Part shown: positions 42,739 through 51,859 of the stretch, in pieces
Layout: each line of letters opens with the position of its first letter
Position numbering within the stretch: position 1 is the stretch's first letter
Assembly (NCBI GenBank): GCA_045644325.1
Contig: JAZRGT010000099.1
Span: 13,608-77,607, forward strand
DNA from: CAG-390 sp045644325
GTDB lineage: Bacteria; Bacillota; Clostridia; Oscillospirales; CAG-272
Reading direction: 5' to 3'
Length of the DNA stretch: 64,000 nt
Made by a program: the position numbers and the translations under genes
Notes under the pieces: generated by a model
Databases searched by the model: none
What the model was told of the DNA's origin: nothing
The model's input: only the letters and a program-made list of their open reading frames with translations

Positions 42739-44040
42739 ATGGAAAAGAAAACAATAGGCAAGTTCATATCCGTTTTGCGCAAGGCAAACGGTATGACACA
42801 AAAGGATCTCGCTGACAGACTTTTCGTTTCTGATAAGACCGTCAGCCGCTGGGAGCGCGACGAGTGCGACCCCGATCTTTCACTTATCCCCGCGATTGCT
42901 GAGCTATTCGGGATCACAACGGATGAACTGCTCCGAGGTGAGCGGAATTCACCCGCCTCTGCCGAATATCAAAATGAAGACGAGATCATCAAGCAAAAGA
43001 AAAAGACCGAAAAGCAATTTAAAGCTATGCTCTTCGGCAAGAAGCGTAAATTCGAGAATCTCACTCTTATTTCTGTCGGAATATCGCTACTCGGTCTGAT
43101 CGTCGGAATGATAATCAACCTCGGCTTCTCGAAGGGACTCATCGCATTCTTTACCACCTCTGCATTTCTGCTCGGCGGCACGATCTGTCAGATCTGCTTT
43201 ACGTCCAACGCGAAAATCGCCGTAAACGATGACGACGATTACCGCGAGCTTACCGAGGCGGCAAACACAGCGTTTTTACAAAAATCTATCGCAGTATATT
43301 TTGTAAATATCGCGATCTTCGCGTTCTGTCTGCCGCTTGTCACGCTCATAAACGGCGCAAATTTCGGTCTTAAATTCGGATCGTGGCTTTTGTACGGAAT
43401 TGCATTCGCTGTCGGCGGGAGCATTCTTGCATATATGATCTACCGCTTTATTATCAAGCCTGCGCTGATTAGTCGGAATATTCTCATTTTTAATGAAATG
43501 GGACTTGCGCGCGAAAAATATACGCGAAAGCTTCTGATTCGACTTTCGTCGGTCAGCTTGGTTATCGCAATTCTTCTCGGTATTGCAATAACGGTTGTCA
43601 ACAGTTTCGGTACAGCAGAATTTGCAGACAAAGTAATTCTTGAAACTCCCGAAGAGTTCAAGGAATACATGGAATCAAGCTATGACGAAGCGAAAAATAT
43701 ATCGGGCGATTGGTACTATGACGAAAATGGAAACCTCATAGGCTCTGCAGTCATCGTCGACGAAGATAATCCCGATCCTTTCAAGGTTTATGACAATCTT
43801 CTTGATAAGAACGGAAACGTACTCTGCGAATACTATTACCACTCCAACCTGTATTCGCGTATCGAGTATAATATAGAGTCCGAAAATCGTTGTCCGATAA
43901 CGGTCTACACACAAGAGGCGATGAGAGAAGCGGGAGTTTTGATATCAGAAATCAAATCTATGCTTGGTATCGCTATCTTTGCAGAGGTGTCACTATTCGT
44001 AGGGATTTACATTATCAAGGTAGCAAGGAAAAAAGATTAA
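42739..44040 (+). CDS. XRE-family HTH protein with a six-TM C-terminal membrane domain
   Basis: 433 residues. Residues 1-70 are an XRE helix-turn-helix (GMTQKDLADRLFVSDKTVSRWERDE). A short charged linker precedes hydrophobic segments at about 110-135, 138-160, 182-202, 210-235, 275-297 and 405-428. An extracytoplasmic loop of about 100 acidic, Tyr-rich residues lies between the last two helices and includes YDENGNLIGSAV. GGAGG precedes the ATG. It looks like a one-component membrane-bound regulator sensing an outside signal. It is divergent from the biotin-less carboxyltransferase operon and could regulate it. Confidence 0.85.
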   Translation: MEKKTIGKFISVLRKANGMTQKDLADRLFVSDKTVSRWERDECDPDLSLIPAIAELFGITTDELLRGERNSPASAEYQNEDEIIKQKKKTEKQFKAMLFGKKRKFENLTLISVGISLLGLIVGMIINLGFSKGLIAFFTTSAFLLGGTICQICFTSNAKIAVNDDDDYRELTEAANTAFLQKSIAVYFVNIAIFAFCLPLVTLINGANFGLKFGSWLLYGIAFAVGGSILAYMIYRFIIKPALISRNILIFNEMGLAREKYTRKLLIRLSSVSLVIAILLGIAITVVNSFGTAEFADKVILETPEEFKEYMESSYDEAKNISGDWYYDENGNLIGSAVIVDEDNPDPFKVYDNLLDKNGNVLCEYYYHSNLYSRIEYNIESENRCPITVYTQEAMREAGVLISEIKSMLGIAIFAEVSLFVGIYIIKVARKKD

Positions 44041-44047
44041 AACAACA

Positions 44048-44071
44048 GAGCACCGCGCGGGCGCGGTGCTC
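44048..44071. terminator. Hairpin after the membrane XRE gene
   Basis: GAGCACCGC pairs with GCGGTGCTC. There is no clear T-run after it; a near-identical hairpin occurs at 44666-44689. Confidence 0.5.
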
Positions 44072-44240
44072 TCAGTCTACTGACATACTTTTACATAAAA
44101 GCAGCTCGATGAATTCACAAAGAAAGATAAATAGCTGTGTTCGCGCAAACAGAATATGACTTTCACGACCGTGCATAGCTATCAACTTAAGAAATTTCAG
44201 CTAAAATAATTGCGACTCTCGATAGTTAAGTACAGATCCC

Positions 44241-44505
44241 GCCACCCCTCATCCGTCGCTACGCGCCACCTTCTCCCAAGGCCCGGGAGAAGGCAAACTT
44301 ATAATTTCGCTCAATTATTCTAAACTTCATTTAGTGGTTTAACAAAACATATAGAAAGCATTTTCAAATTCCGTTGAAAGCACTGACATTCGTCGCATTT
44401 TTACACGAATGCAGTATATCTCTATAGCTTATGTTAGCAGGTGTTATATAAGCCTTCTCCCGGACCTTGGGAGAAGGTGGCGCGTAGCGACGGATGAGGG
44501 GTGGC
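44241..44505. mobile_element. MITE-like element with 54-bp inverted terminal arms
   Basis: The arms 44241-44294 and 44452-44505 are inverted copies with a single mismatch over 54 bp. Each arm itself contains a small palindrome (CTTCTCCC and GGGAGAAG). The 157-bp core is AT-rich and has no coding frame. A third copy of the arm lies at 63518-63571. The rest of the 44041-44696 gap holds the two hairpins described separately and nothing else that I recognise. Confidence 0.65.
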
Positions 44506-44665
44506 GCCATTTGCACTGTATTTTATCAAGTGCATTTTTCTTTATTTTCTTAAATTGAGAGTTTTTCCGGGTTGCAGCGTGCTGATTTTGTATGTACTAA
44601 CACAGATTTCTATTTTGGCTTATAATTCTGTTTTACGATAATTTTAATACTTTAGAAGCAAAACG

Positions 44666-44695
44666 AGAGCACCGCAGGCGCGGTGCTCTGTTTTT
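44666..44695. terminator. Terminator downstream of the zinc-ribbon and glnA genes
   Basis: AGAGCACCGC pairs with GCGGTGCTCT; followed by GTTTTT on the plus strand and CGTTTTGC on the minus strand. Confidence 0.78.
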
Positions 44696-44696
44696 A

Positions 44697-44984
44697 TCAA
44701 AAATATTCGTGCTTACAGTTAGGACATTTCGGATAATCGTAATCGTGGACCGTGCCACATTCGGGGCAGGTCTGTTTCGGAGTCTCATCGTCGAGTGTTT
44801 CGTTTTCTGCGAGGAAAAACTCAAGTTTTCTGCACTTGGGGCAAACGTATATCTGCACCTCGAGCGCACCCGACAAAAGATTCGGCAGGTCGCCGAGAAC
44901 CCAGCCGGTCTTACCGAGCTGAATTCTCTCACGCGACAGATACTGCATATCCTCTCCGCAACGGAGACATTTCATCGTGTCCAT
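44697..44984 (-). CDS. Small zinc-ribbon protein
   Basis: 95 residues with three CxxC pairs (CLRCG at the N-terminus, CPKC in the middle, CPEC and CPNC at the end), so one or two zinc ribbons. The central part (GALEVQIYVCPKCRKLEFF) resembles nucleic-acid-binding zinc-ribbon proteins. It lies 8 bp downstream of glnA, with no obvious ribosome binding site of its own. Function unknown. Confidence 0.78.
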   Translation of the reverse strand: MDTMKCLRCGEDMQYLSRERIQLGKTGWVLGDLPNLLSGALEVQIYVCPKCRKLEFFLAENETLDDETPKQTCPECGTVHDYDYPKCPNCKHEYF

Positions 44985-44992
44985 AATTAGAA

Positions 44993-46417
44993 TTAAAGAT
45001 TAAAGTACTTATCAAACTCTGCGGGGTGCGGGATCTTGGACATCTCGCTGCACTCGGCGCGCTTGGTCTTGATGAAGTTTTTGATAAGCTCCTCGGGGAA
45101 TACGCCGCCTGCTGTGAGGTAGTCGTGGTCTGCCTCGAGAGCGGAGAGAGCTTCCTCGAGAGAGGTGGGAAGTCCCTTGAGCTTTGCCTTCTCTTCCTCG
45201 GGAAGGTGGAAGAGGTTGAAGTCGTAGGGACCCCAGCCTTCAGCGTGGGGATCGATCTTATTCTTGACACCGTCAAGACCTGCCATAAGGATTGCCGCGT
45301 AGCAGAAGTAGGGGTTGCAGGTCGCGTCGGGGTTACGAAGCTCGAAACGGCGCTTTTCGGGCGACTTTGCATAAGCGGGGATTCTGATTACCGCGCTTCT
45401 GTTCGAGGTCGCATAGCCGATTGTTACGGGTGCCTCGAAGCCGGGAACAAGTCTCTTGAAGGAGTTGGTGCTGGGGTTGGTGAGTGCGCAGAGGGATGCA
45501 ATATGCTTGAGAAGTCCGCCCATGAAGTAATGCGCGGTTTCGGAGAGGTGAGCGTAGCCGTTATCGTCAGAGAATACGGGCTTGCCGTCCTTCATAAGGA
45601 GCATATGAACGTGCATTCCGCTTCCTGCCTCGCCGTAGATGGGCTTGGGCATAAATGTTGCGGTCTTGCCGTACTTGAGCGCGGTGTTGTGGATGATGTA
45701 CTTGATCATCATAGTAGCATCAGCCATATGTACTACCTCGCCGAGCTGAGGCTCGATCTCAAACTGACCGGATGCGGCAACCTCGGGGTGGTGATAGTTG
45801 ATCTCGATGCCCATTTCCTTCATAAGAAGGCACATTTCGCTACGTGCTTCATAGGAAATATCAAAGGGCTTTGCAATGTGATAATTCTTCTGCTTGGGAA
45901 CGACGACGCCGAGGCCCTCGGTTGCGCTGTTCCAATAGGACTGCTTTGCGTCGATGGAGGCGCTGATCTCGTTACCGCTGACCTGCCAGCCTGCGCGGTC
46001 GAAGAGATAGAACTCGAATTCGGGAAGAATGAACATCTCATCAGCGATGCCGCTCTTCTTCATTTCCGCAACAGCCGCCTTGATGATGTTTCTGGGGTAC
46101 TGGGGCAGGGGGCGGTTTTCGGGTGTGTCGATGATCATTGCATTACCGGTCATCGAAAGGGTGGGAATGGAACAGAAGGGGTCGATGACTGCGGTATCGG
46201 GGTCGGGGATGAATACCATATCGCTCTTCTCTACTACCGCATAGCCGTAGTTGGACGCGTCAAAGCCGATACCGCTCTTCATAGTGTCCTCAGAGAAGTT
46301 AGCCGCGGGAATGGATACGTGACGGTACTGACCGTTGATATCGACCATCTTGAAGTCGATCATCTTTATACCGTTTTCTTCGATCATCTGAATGATGTCT
46401 TTTACGTTCTTGCTCAT
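44993..46417 (-). CDS. glnA: Glutamine synthetase, type I
   Basis: 474 residues. It makes glutamine from glutamate, ammonia and ATP. Signatures are FDASNYGYAVVEKSDM, the ATP-binding MHVHMLLMKDGKPVF, the Glu-binding NPSTNSFKRLVPGFEAP and RIPAYAKSPEKRRFELR. The position of the adenylylated Tyr in enteric enzymes (NLYDLPPEE) reads NLFHLPEEE, so control by adenylylation is not expected. It has its own sigma-A promoter between it and the corrinoid reactivator gene. Confidence 0.96.
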   Translation of the reverse strand: MSKNVKDIIQMIEENGIKMIDFKMVDINGQYRHVSIPAANFSEDTMKSGIGFDASNYGYAVVEKSDMVFIPDPDTAVIDPFCSIPTLSMTGNAMIIDTPENRPLPQYPRNIIKAAVAEMKKSGIADEMFILPEFEFYLFDRAGWQVSGNEISASIDAKQSYWNSATEGLGVVVPKQKNYHIAKPFDISYEARSEMCLLMKEMGIEINYHHPEVAASGQFEIEPQLGEVVHMADATMMIKYIIHNTALKYGKTATFMPKPIYGEAGSGMHVHMLLMKDGKPVFSDDNGYAHLSETAHYFMGGLLKHIASLCALTNPSTNSFKRLVPGFEAPVTIGYATSNRSAVIRIPAYAKSPEKRRFELRNPDATCNPYFCYAAILMAGLDGVKNKIDPHAEGWGPYDFNLFHLPEEEKAKLKGLPTSLEEALSALEADHDYLTAGGVFPEELIKNFIKTKRAECSEMSKIPHPAEFDKYFNL

Positions 46418-46447
46418 TTTAGTGCCTCCGTATTTTTGGATGATAAT

Positions 46448-46476
46448 ATAATACTACAAAATGCGAAAAAAATCAA
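46448..46476 (-). promoter_or_regulatory. Sigma-A promoter of glnA
   Basis: Minus strand TTGATT and TATTAT with a 17-bp spacer, about 30 bp before the glnA start. Confidence 0.65.
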
Positions 46477-46493
46477 TAGAAAAGTGATATTTT

Positions 46494-47885
46494 TTACTCA
46501 AACATCATATTTTCTACGAACAGATCGGTGAAATATTTGTTCGCTGACAGATCGACGTAATTTATCATTTTTATCAAGCCGTCGAGATCGTTTCCCTCGA
46601 TAGCAAACTTTACCGTTCCCTGCAGACTGCTGTTATTCAGCGCAACGGTTTTGCCCGCGAGCTCGCGCGGGAGGAGTCCGCTGTTTACGGCATTCTGTAT
46701 ATTGATCTTACTTGAAAATCCGCCCGAGATATACATATGGGAAATATCATCGAAATCAACGCCCTCGGTCTTCATCAGCGAGAGTATCGCCGAGCAGACT
46801 GCGGATTTGGCAAGCTGATACTGTCTTACGTCATCGGTGGCGAGGTAGACTCCGTCGGCGATTTCATAATCGTCGTCCATATAGCCCGTTTCGTCAATTA
46901 TTTCGTTGCGAAGGAGCTCGGTGATTATGTCGATCAGACCTGTACCGCAGATGCCGACGGCTTTTTCGTCTGCAATCGTCTGATAGGTTGCGTTGCCGTA
47001 ATCAAGACGGAAGGAATAGATCGCGCCCTTCGTTGCGCTCATTCCGCAGCTGATGTTCGCGCCCTCAAAGCAAGGTCCTGCTGCTGCGGCGGTGGCAACT
47101 CCCGACTTATTAGAGAACAATACTACCTCCGCATTAGTTCCGAGGTCGACGAGGAGATCGTACTTCCCTTCCTCGGGCGTTCCGACAAGTCCAAGGCCTG
47201 CGACGATATCCGCGCCGACGAATGATGCCACGGACGGGAGCGAGATTACAGTTTTTACGCCGCGAAGACCGATCGACTCTGCCTGCTCCGTTTTACTTTC
47301 AAGAAATACGGGAGTGTACGGTGCGACGCCGATGGATGACGGATCGATGCCGAATAGCGTGTGAAGCATAGTGACGTTTGCGGAAACGTACATATTATCA
47401 ACGCATCCGACGTCAAATTCCGCGATCATTCGGTTGATTTCATTCACGAGAACCGATTGAAGCTCTTTTACCGAGTTCTTTTGGCAATAGTCAATACGCG
47501 TAATAACGTCCGCGCCGTAAGCTCTTTGAGGATTTGTTGCAGTTGCGACCTTTACGGTCTTTTTCTCATCGAGCGAAACAAGGGCGAGGGCGAGGGTGGT
47601 AGTTCCAATATCGAGAGCGAAGCAGAGCTTGCCCGAAGCCGAACCGCTTGCGCTGATGCCGGTTTCTGAAATTATCGCGCTCTTTTCATAGGTTTCAACC
47701 TCAATGTCGGACTCGACAATATATCTGCACGCGAGCTTTTCTTCGCCGCAGACCTTGACCTTGCATTTGCCGCAGGTGCCTCTGCCGCCGCAGGGCTTTT
47801 CAATATCGAGTAAATCCGAGAGGACCGTACCTGCGGGCGCAAGTACGGTCTTTCCGTTTATTGTAACTTTAAACTGCTTATTCAT
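46494..47885 (-). CDS. Corrinoid protein reductive activator: 2Fe-2S plus ASKHA domain (RACo/DUF4445-like)
   Basis: 463 residues. A plant-type [2Fe-2S] ferredoxin domain (1-70) has Cys at 32, 38, 41 and 53. The ASKHA ATPase part (DUF4445) begins at CFALDIGTTTLALALV and includes YVSANVTMLHTLFGID, DLLVDLGTNAEVVL and ISGGFSSKINIQNAV. These proteins use ATP to reduce inactive Co(II) corrinoid proteins to Co(I). It is shorter than acetogen RACo (over 600 residues), with a reduced linker. It lies in the corrinoid methyltransferase operon, 1 bp from the DUF2284 gene. Confidence 0.92.
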   Translation of the reverse strand: MNKQFKVTINGKTVLAPAGTVLSDLLDIEKPCGGRGTCGKCKVKVCGEEKLACRYIVESDIEVETYEKSAIISETGISASGSASGKLCFALDIGTTTLALALVSLDEKKTVKVATATNPQRAYGADVITRIDYCQKNSVKELQSVLVNEINRMIAEFDVGCVDNMYVSANVTMLHTLFGIDPSSIGVAPYTPVFLESKTEQAESIGLRGVKTVISLPSVASFVGADIVAGLGLVGTPEEGKYDLLVDLGTNAEVVLFSNKSGVATAAAAGPCFEGANISCGMSATKGAIYSFRLDYGNATYQTIADEKAVGICGTGLIDIITELLRNEIIDETGYMDDDYEIADGVYLATDDVRQYQLAKSAVCSAILSLMKTEGVDFDDISHMYISGGFSSKINIQNAVNSGLLPRELAGKTVALNNSSLQGTVKFAIEGNDLDGLIKMINYVDLSANKYFTDLFVENMMFE

Positions 47886-47886
47886 T

Positions 47887-48441
47887 TTATTCTCCGTCGG
47901 GCGTGAACAGTACCGCGCCGAAATAGGTGACGGTATTCTGACCGTTGATGTACTTCATACCGGCAGACTTCGCAAGCTCGTTGACGTTGACACAGTATGC
48001 CTCAAGCGACGCCATAGCGAGCTCGGGGAAACGGCAGGGCTCACCCGTGCGCTTGGCACAGACCTTGCAAACGCCGCATGCTCCGACACCGAGATGAAGA
48101 GCGTTATTAATCCCCATCTCGCCAAAAGCAGAGCGGAGATTTTGCGATAACGGACGGAAGTTCTGCTTCGCCTCCGTCATTCCTTCGATATCAAAGCTGT
48201 CTTCAAGCTGTGATACTGTCTGATAAACCAGAGCGTATTTATAATTCTTCAACTGCGCTGTAAGGGCTTCGACATCGCCTACGTCGGGCGGGCACATATA
48301 GCACTTTCCGCACATTCCGCATCCGTTTGAGAGGCAGATGTCACGAAATACGCGATCGGTCTTTATCTCGCTTGCGCGAATAACGCTTGCTTTGTTGGCG
48401 CCAAGCTCAAGCGCCTTATCAATAATAATCTTATCTTCCAT
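47887..48441 (-). CDS. DUF2284 metal-binding protein
   Basis: 184 residues from the ATG at 48441, chosen because family members begin close to this point; two in-frame ATGs upstream are possible and none has a clear ribosome binding site. Cys clusters NGCGMCGKCYMCPP and GACGVCKVCAKRTGEPC suggest iron-sulfur binding. DUF2284 proteins recur beside corrinoid methyltransferases, where an electron-transfer or activation role is suspected. Its 5' end overlaps the upstream methyltransferase gene. Confidence 0.88.
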   Translation of the reverse strand: MEDKIIIDKALELGANKASVIRASEIKTDRVFRDICLSNGCGMCGKCYMCPPDVGDVEALTAQLKNYKYALVYQTVSQLEDSFDIEGMTEAKQNFRPLSQNLRSAFGEMGINNALHLGVGACGVCKVCAKRTGEPCRFPELAMASLEAYCVNVNELAKSAGMKYINGQNTVTYFGAVLFTPDGE

Positions 48442-49444
48442 AATATTCATTACTTGCCGCAAAGAATGCGTCGATGTTCTCCCACGGAGTCATGGGAGGT
48501 ACGTCACAGCCGGTTGAGAGGACGAAATTCGGGTACTTCGAGCACTTCTCGAGAAGCGCGAGTGTTTCCAAGCGCACCTTTTCGGGAGTGCCGAGACGAA
48601 GTGTTCCCGCGGGATCTATATTGCCCATTACTACTGTATCGGCGGGGATATTCGGAATGATATCCTTCTCCATATCCACCGAGTTGCCGAAATGGTAAGC
48701 GGCACAGCCCGTGGTCAGGATCGAATCGAGCATCTTGGGTACGTTATCGCCGCAGTTATGGTAAATGACCGCAAAGTCGTCAGTCTGCACCGCGTCTACG
48801 ATCTTTTTGACGTATGGCGATCCGAATTCTTCCTCGAGAGTCGGGGAGAGCAGACCCGCTACGGGCTCTGCCATAACGATTCCGTTTGCGCCCGCAGCCT
48901 TGTATGCCTTGGCGTATTCGCAAAGGAATTCGGTGACCTTTTCAAGCACCGTGTGCACCATATCGGGATCATCGTAGCAATCCATCATTATTTCGGTCAC
49001 GTCAAGAAGACGCGCCGCGAGGGAGAAAGGACCGATCATACCCGCGAGCACGGGGCGGTCGGTTATCTCCGCAGATGCATTTTTGATGGCGTCAAGATAT
49101 ATCTGCGTTCTGCCGCTTCCGACAGCAGGAACAGCGAGAGCTTCTGCTTCATCCATATCATTGACTATTCTGCCTTTGACGGTGGGAACCTCTTCGTCGG
49201 AAACCACGATATTGGCGCCGAAGCATTCAGCCTCGAGGGAAAGATCCATAAAGCTGACAGATGCGGCGGAGGGAGTTCTGTCGGCTACAGCCTTCATTCC
49301 CCTTGCCTGAAGCTCGCTCGAGGAGATCAAATCGCGGACGGTGACGCTGAGGAGGCTAACGCAGGGAAAGGAAAGTATCGGAATCGGATTCTTCGCGCCG
49401 ATGCCTTTAAGCGACGCAATCCATTCTTTCATATTGTAATTCAT
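48431..49444 (-). CDS. UroD-family methyltransferase with an MtaA-like zinc site
   Basis: 337 residues, uroporphyrinogen decarboxylase fold used by corrinoid methyltransferases. A zinc site is visible: His229 and Cys231 in YHNCG and Cys313 in LSTGCDVPP, as in MtaA/MtbA/CmuA. The PRR substrate loop of true UroD is absent. It probably moves a methyl group between the corrinoid protein and an acceptor such as a thiol or tetrahydrofolate. AGAGGA precedes the ATG. It follows the second UroD-like gene by 17 bp. Confidence 0.9.
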   Translation of the reverse strand: MNYNMKEWIASLKGIGAKNPIPILSFPCVSLLSVTVRDLISSSELQARGMKAVADRTPSAASVSFMDLSLEAECFGANIVVSDEEVPTVKGRIVNDMDEAEALAVPAVGSGRTQIYLDAIKNASAEITDRPVLAGMIGPFSLAARLLDVTEIMMDCYDDPDMVHTVLEKVTEFLCEYAKAYKAAGANGIVMAEPVAGLLSPTLEEEFGSPYVKKIVDAVQTDDFAVIYHNCGDNVPKMLDSILTTGCAAYHFGNSVDMEKDIIPNIPADTVVMGNIDPAGTLRLGTPEKVRLETLALLEKCSKYPNFVLSTGCDVPPMTPWENIDAFFAASNEYYGR

Positions 49445-49461
49445 ATCGAAATCCTCTGAAA

Positions 49462-50583
49462 TTAAATTCGGATATTCTTGATCTCTTCAGCGTAATACTG
49501 AACAAGCTCAAATTTTGAGCCGGGCAACAGACGGTGATCGGGACAGGGGATGAATCCTCCCATATCAAACAGACGTTTGATACGTTCAATCTCAACGTCG
49601 ACAGCCTGCTTATCCTTGCGGAACGCGGTCTTATCCATACCGCCGACTCCGAGTATCTCTTTGCCATACTTCTTACGCGCGGGCTCGAACTGATCGCCCC
49701 AAGTACCGATCTCGATTGGGAACAAGACGTTTACGCCCGTTTCAAGCCAAGTGGGGATCAGCTTTTCGGTGACTCCGTCGCAGTCGAGGGAGATGATGTC
49801 GATGCCGTGCTTATGTAAAAGATCATTACGCTTTTTATAGTGCTTGCGGCAGAGCTCGTCAAAAAGTTCGGGGGAAAGGAGCGGTCCGCTCTTGTAGCAG
49901 ATATCCTCCCAATAATGACCGAAATCAAACTGCGCTCCCGTAGCAAGTGCCGCCTCGACGCACTTATACTGCATCTCGGCATAGGTATCAACTATGTCTG
50001 CGAAGAGTTCCTCGTCCTCATCATAGATGAGATAGCTCATACCCATTACGGTGGTTATATCTCTTATATGTCCCATAACGCTGCCGACGTGGATTCCTAT
50101 CGGAATATCGGTCGCGCGTGTTTCGTTAAATTTCTTTAAAGCCTCGGTGTTGACTCTTTCGGGTGAGTATTGCATTTTCGGTTTGAAAAGAGTTTCAAAA
50201 GCCTCACGGTCCTTGAGAAGATAATCATCTTCAGAAGGAATAGATACCACGCCAGGCTTGATGCGCTCAATAACACCGTTAGAAGTCAAGACTCTCTGCG
50301 TACCGTCGGGAAGATTTTCGAGCACTTCACGCTTGAAACGTGGAAACAGGTGGTTATTTGTACCTACCGTGTTGTACCAATTACAATCCCAACCGATGAT
50401 CTTATCAAGTTCACGTTGCTCGGGAGAGTTATCACGGACGGCTGCTTTTGCTATTTCGGCAGTGATATGTCCCTGACAAGCCCACTCGTCAAGAAGCTCT
50501 CTCCAATAGCCGAAATGAACGGCGGGGATGCGGTCGGTATCCTTATAATGCAGGATATTCATACAACGTTCGCGTGTTGTCAT
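49462..50583 (-). CDS. UroD-family methyltransferase-like protein, DCDG type
   Basis: 373 residues. The start TTRERCMNILHYKDTDRIPAVHFGYW and the end GGFIPCPDHRLLPGS match a UroD-like family common in gut Clostridia and related to O-demethylase methyltransferases. In place of the MtaA HxCG zinc motif it has SLDCDGVTEKLIP, so ligands would be Asp/Cys plus the distal Cys of IPCPDH. It may be the substrate-specific methyltransferase of the module; the substrate is unknown. Confidence 0.87.
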   Translation of the reverse strand: MTTRERCMNILHYKDTDRIPAVHFGYWRELLDEWACQGHITAEIAKAAVRDNSPEQRELDKIIGWDCNWYNTVGTNNHLFPRFKREVLENLPDGTQRVLTSNGVIERIKPGVVSIPSEDDYLLKDREAFETLFKPKMQYSPERVNTEALKKFNETRATDIPIGIHVGSVMGHIRDITTVMGMSYLIYDEDEELFADIVDTYAEMQYKCVEAALATGAQFDFGHYWEDICYKSGPLLSPELFDELCRKHYKKRNDLLHKHGIDIISLDCDGVTEKLIPTWLETGVNVLFPIEIGTWGDQFEPARKKYGKEILGVGGMDKTAFRKDKQAVDVEIERIKRLFDMGGFIPCPDHRLLPGSKFELVQYYAEEIKNIRI

Positions 50584-50596
50584 ATTGTTATCCCTT

Positions 50597-51823
50597 TCAA
50601 ATGCTATCGTAATATTTATCGAGCACGTCGCTGACCGTTTGTGCCCAGACTATCAGATTTTCGGGTCTGCAGGAAACCGTGCTGATATCCTTGAGCACAT
50701 AGTCATAAGCACAACCGTGTTTAATGCAAGCCTTGACGGTCTCCTCTACCTCGCGTCTTATGACATCGGGATCGGTGCTGATCGCGACGTGCGCGGGATT
50801 CGGTTTCCTTGACAAAACGTAATCTCCGCCGATCTGTTCGGCGCATTTTTCAACGTTTGCCCAAGGCGAGCAGCCGATTTTGCGCAGATTGGGTATCTTT
50901 TTGAGCACGCCGATTTTATCGTCAAGCGGTTCGCAGCAGCCGTAGTATGTATAGGTAAACCTTTCTGCAACGGAAAGCAGATAGTTGATTTCGAATTCCT
51001 CGAACATTGCGGGCGAGATGACACCAAAGGTCTGCGCCATACTGCGGCACCACGTTGCCTTCAAGCCTTCACTAGCCAAGCCGGATACATCTCCAGGGGT
51101 GCAATGAAGCGACGGTGTCGGGCAGACGTCGAGATGCTTTTCCACGAAATCAAGCTCTGCGTGAGCTGCGGAAACGTATCTTTTAATTATCTCGTGAAGG
51201 TATTCGGGGCGGTCGTACATATCCATCAGAATCGGCTCAACGCCGCGCAGACGCGTGATCTTATCCCACGGCGCAAAATAAAAGTAGTCATAGCCATAAA
51301 GCTTGACAGGGATCACATCGCCAAGCAGATCGGTATAAAACTCCATTCTTGCGGCGTCCTTGTCGGGGCGGAGAGTAAGAACGGGATTGTGTAGCTTTTG
51401 GATGGCGGATTCGTCCTCAAGGACATCCTCAAATTCGCGGGAAACGATATTGTTGATTGCATCGGTACGCTTTAAACCGACCGTTACGGGATTAAGTCCT
51501 ATGCCGGTTGAATCAACAGCACGCTTCAGGCGAAATACGGGTTCATAAAGATTATCTGCCTTGAAATGCTCGATATAGTAGATGGCTTTTCTGAAATAAA
51601 GCTCGGCATTTCGCGCATCCTTGTCCTCACATACGCAGGTAAGCTCGCCGCCCGAGTTCATCTGATACCACGGGATCTCATCGAGAATGACCGGAGGCCT
51701 TCCCTGCTTCAGATCATTGGTATCTCTGAAACGGCGAACCATTTTTTCCTGCTTTTCGCTGCAGACCAGCTCCATATATCGCTTTGCAAGCTCTCTTACT
51801 ATCGCTTTATCTTGAGCAGTCAT
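50597..51823 (-). CDS. UroD-family methyltransferase-like protein, long YYGCCE type
   Basis: 408 residues from the ATG at 51823 (GGAAGG eight bases upstream). It belongs to the longer UroD-like class with an N-terminal addition (VRRFRDTNDLKQGRPPVILDEIPW). YTYYGCCEPLDDKIG stands in for the zinc motif, followed by KIGCSPWANVEKCAE and DYVLSRKPNPAHVA. Two adjacent Cys plus Glu could bind zinc. It is the second gene of the corrinoid operon, next to the corrinoid protein, and may be its cognate methyltransferase. Confidence 0.87.
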   Translation of the reverse strand: MTAQDKAIVRELAKRYMELVCSEKQEKMVRRFRDTNDLKQGRPPVILDEIPWYQMNSGGELTCVCEDKDARNAELYFRKAIYYIEHFKADNLYEPVFRLKRAVDSTGIGLNPVTVGLKRTDAINNIVSREFEDVLEDESAIQKLHNPVLTLRPDKDAARMEFYTDLLGDVIPVKLYGYDYFYFAPWDKITRLRGVEPILMDMYDRPEYLHEIIKRYVSAAHAELDFVEKHLDVCPTPSLHCTPGDVSGLASEGLKATWCRSMAQTFGVISPAMFEEFEINYLLSVAERFTYTYYGCCEPLDDKIGVLKKIPNLRKIGCSPWANVEKCAEQIGGDYVLSRKPNPAHVAISTDPDVIRREVEETVKACIKHGCAYDYVLKDISTVSCRPENLIVWAQTVSDVLDKYYDSI

Positions 51824-51859
51824 CACAAATACCTTCCGAATACGGAATAGCGAATATTA

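Noticed and set aside
44041..44696. Insertion sequence with a transposase
   Set aside because: The inverted arms at 44241-44294 and 44452-44505 enclose only about 157 bp, with no coding frame; a small non-autonomous element fits better.
45026..46531. 501-residue open frame on the plus strand
   Set aside because: Antisense to glnA and without any recognisable motif.
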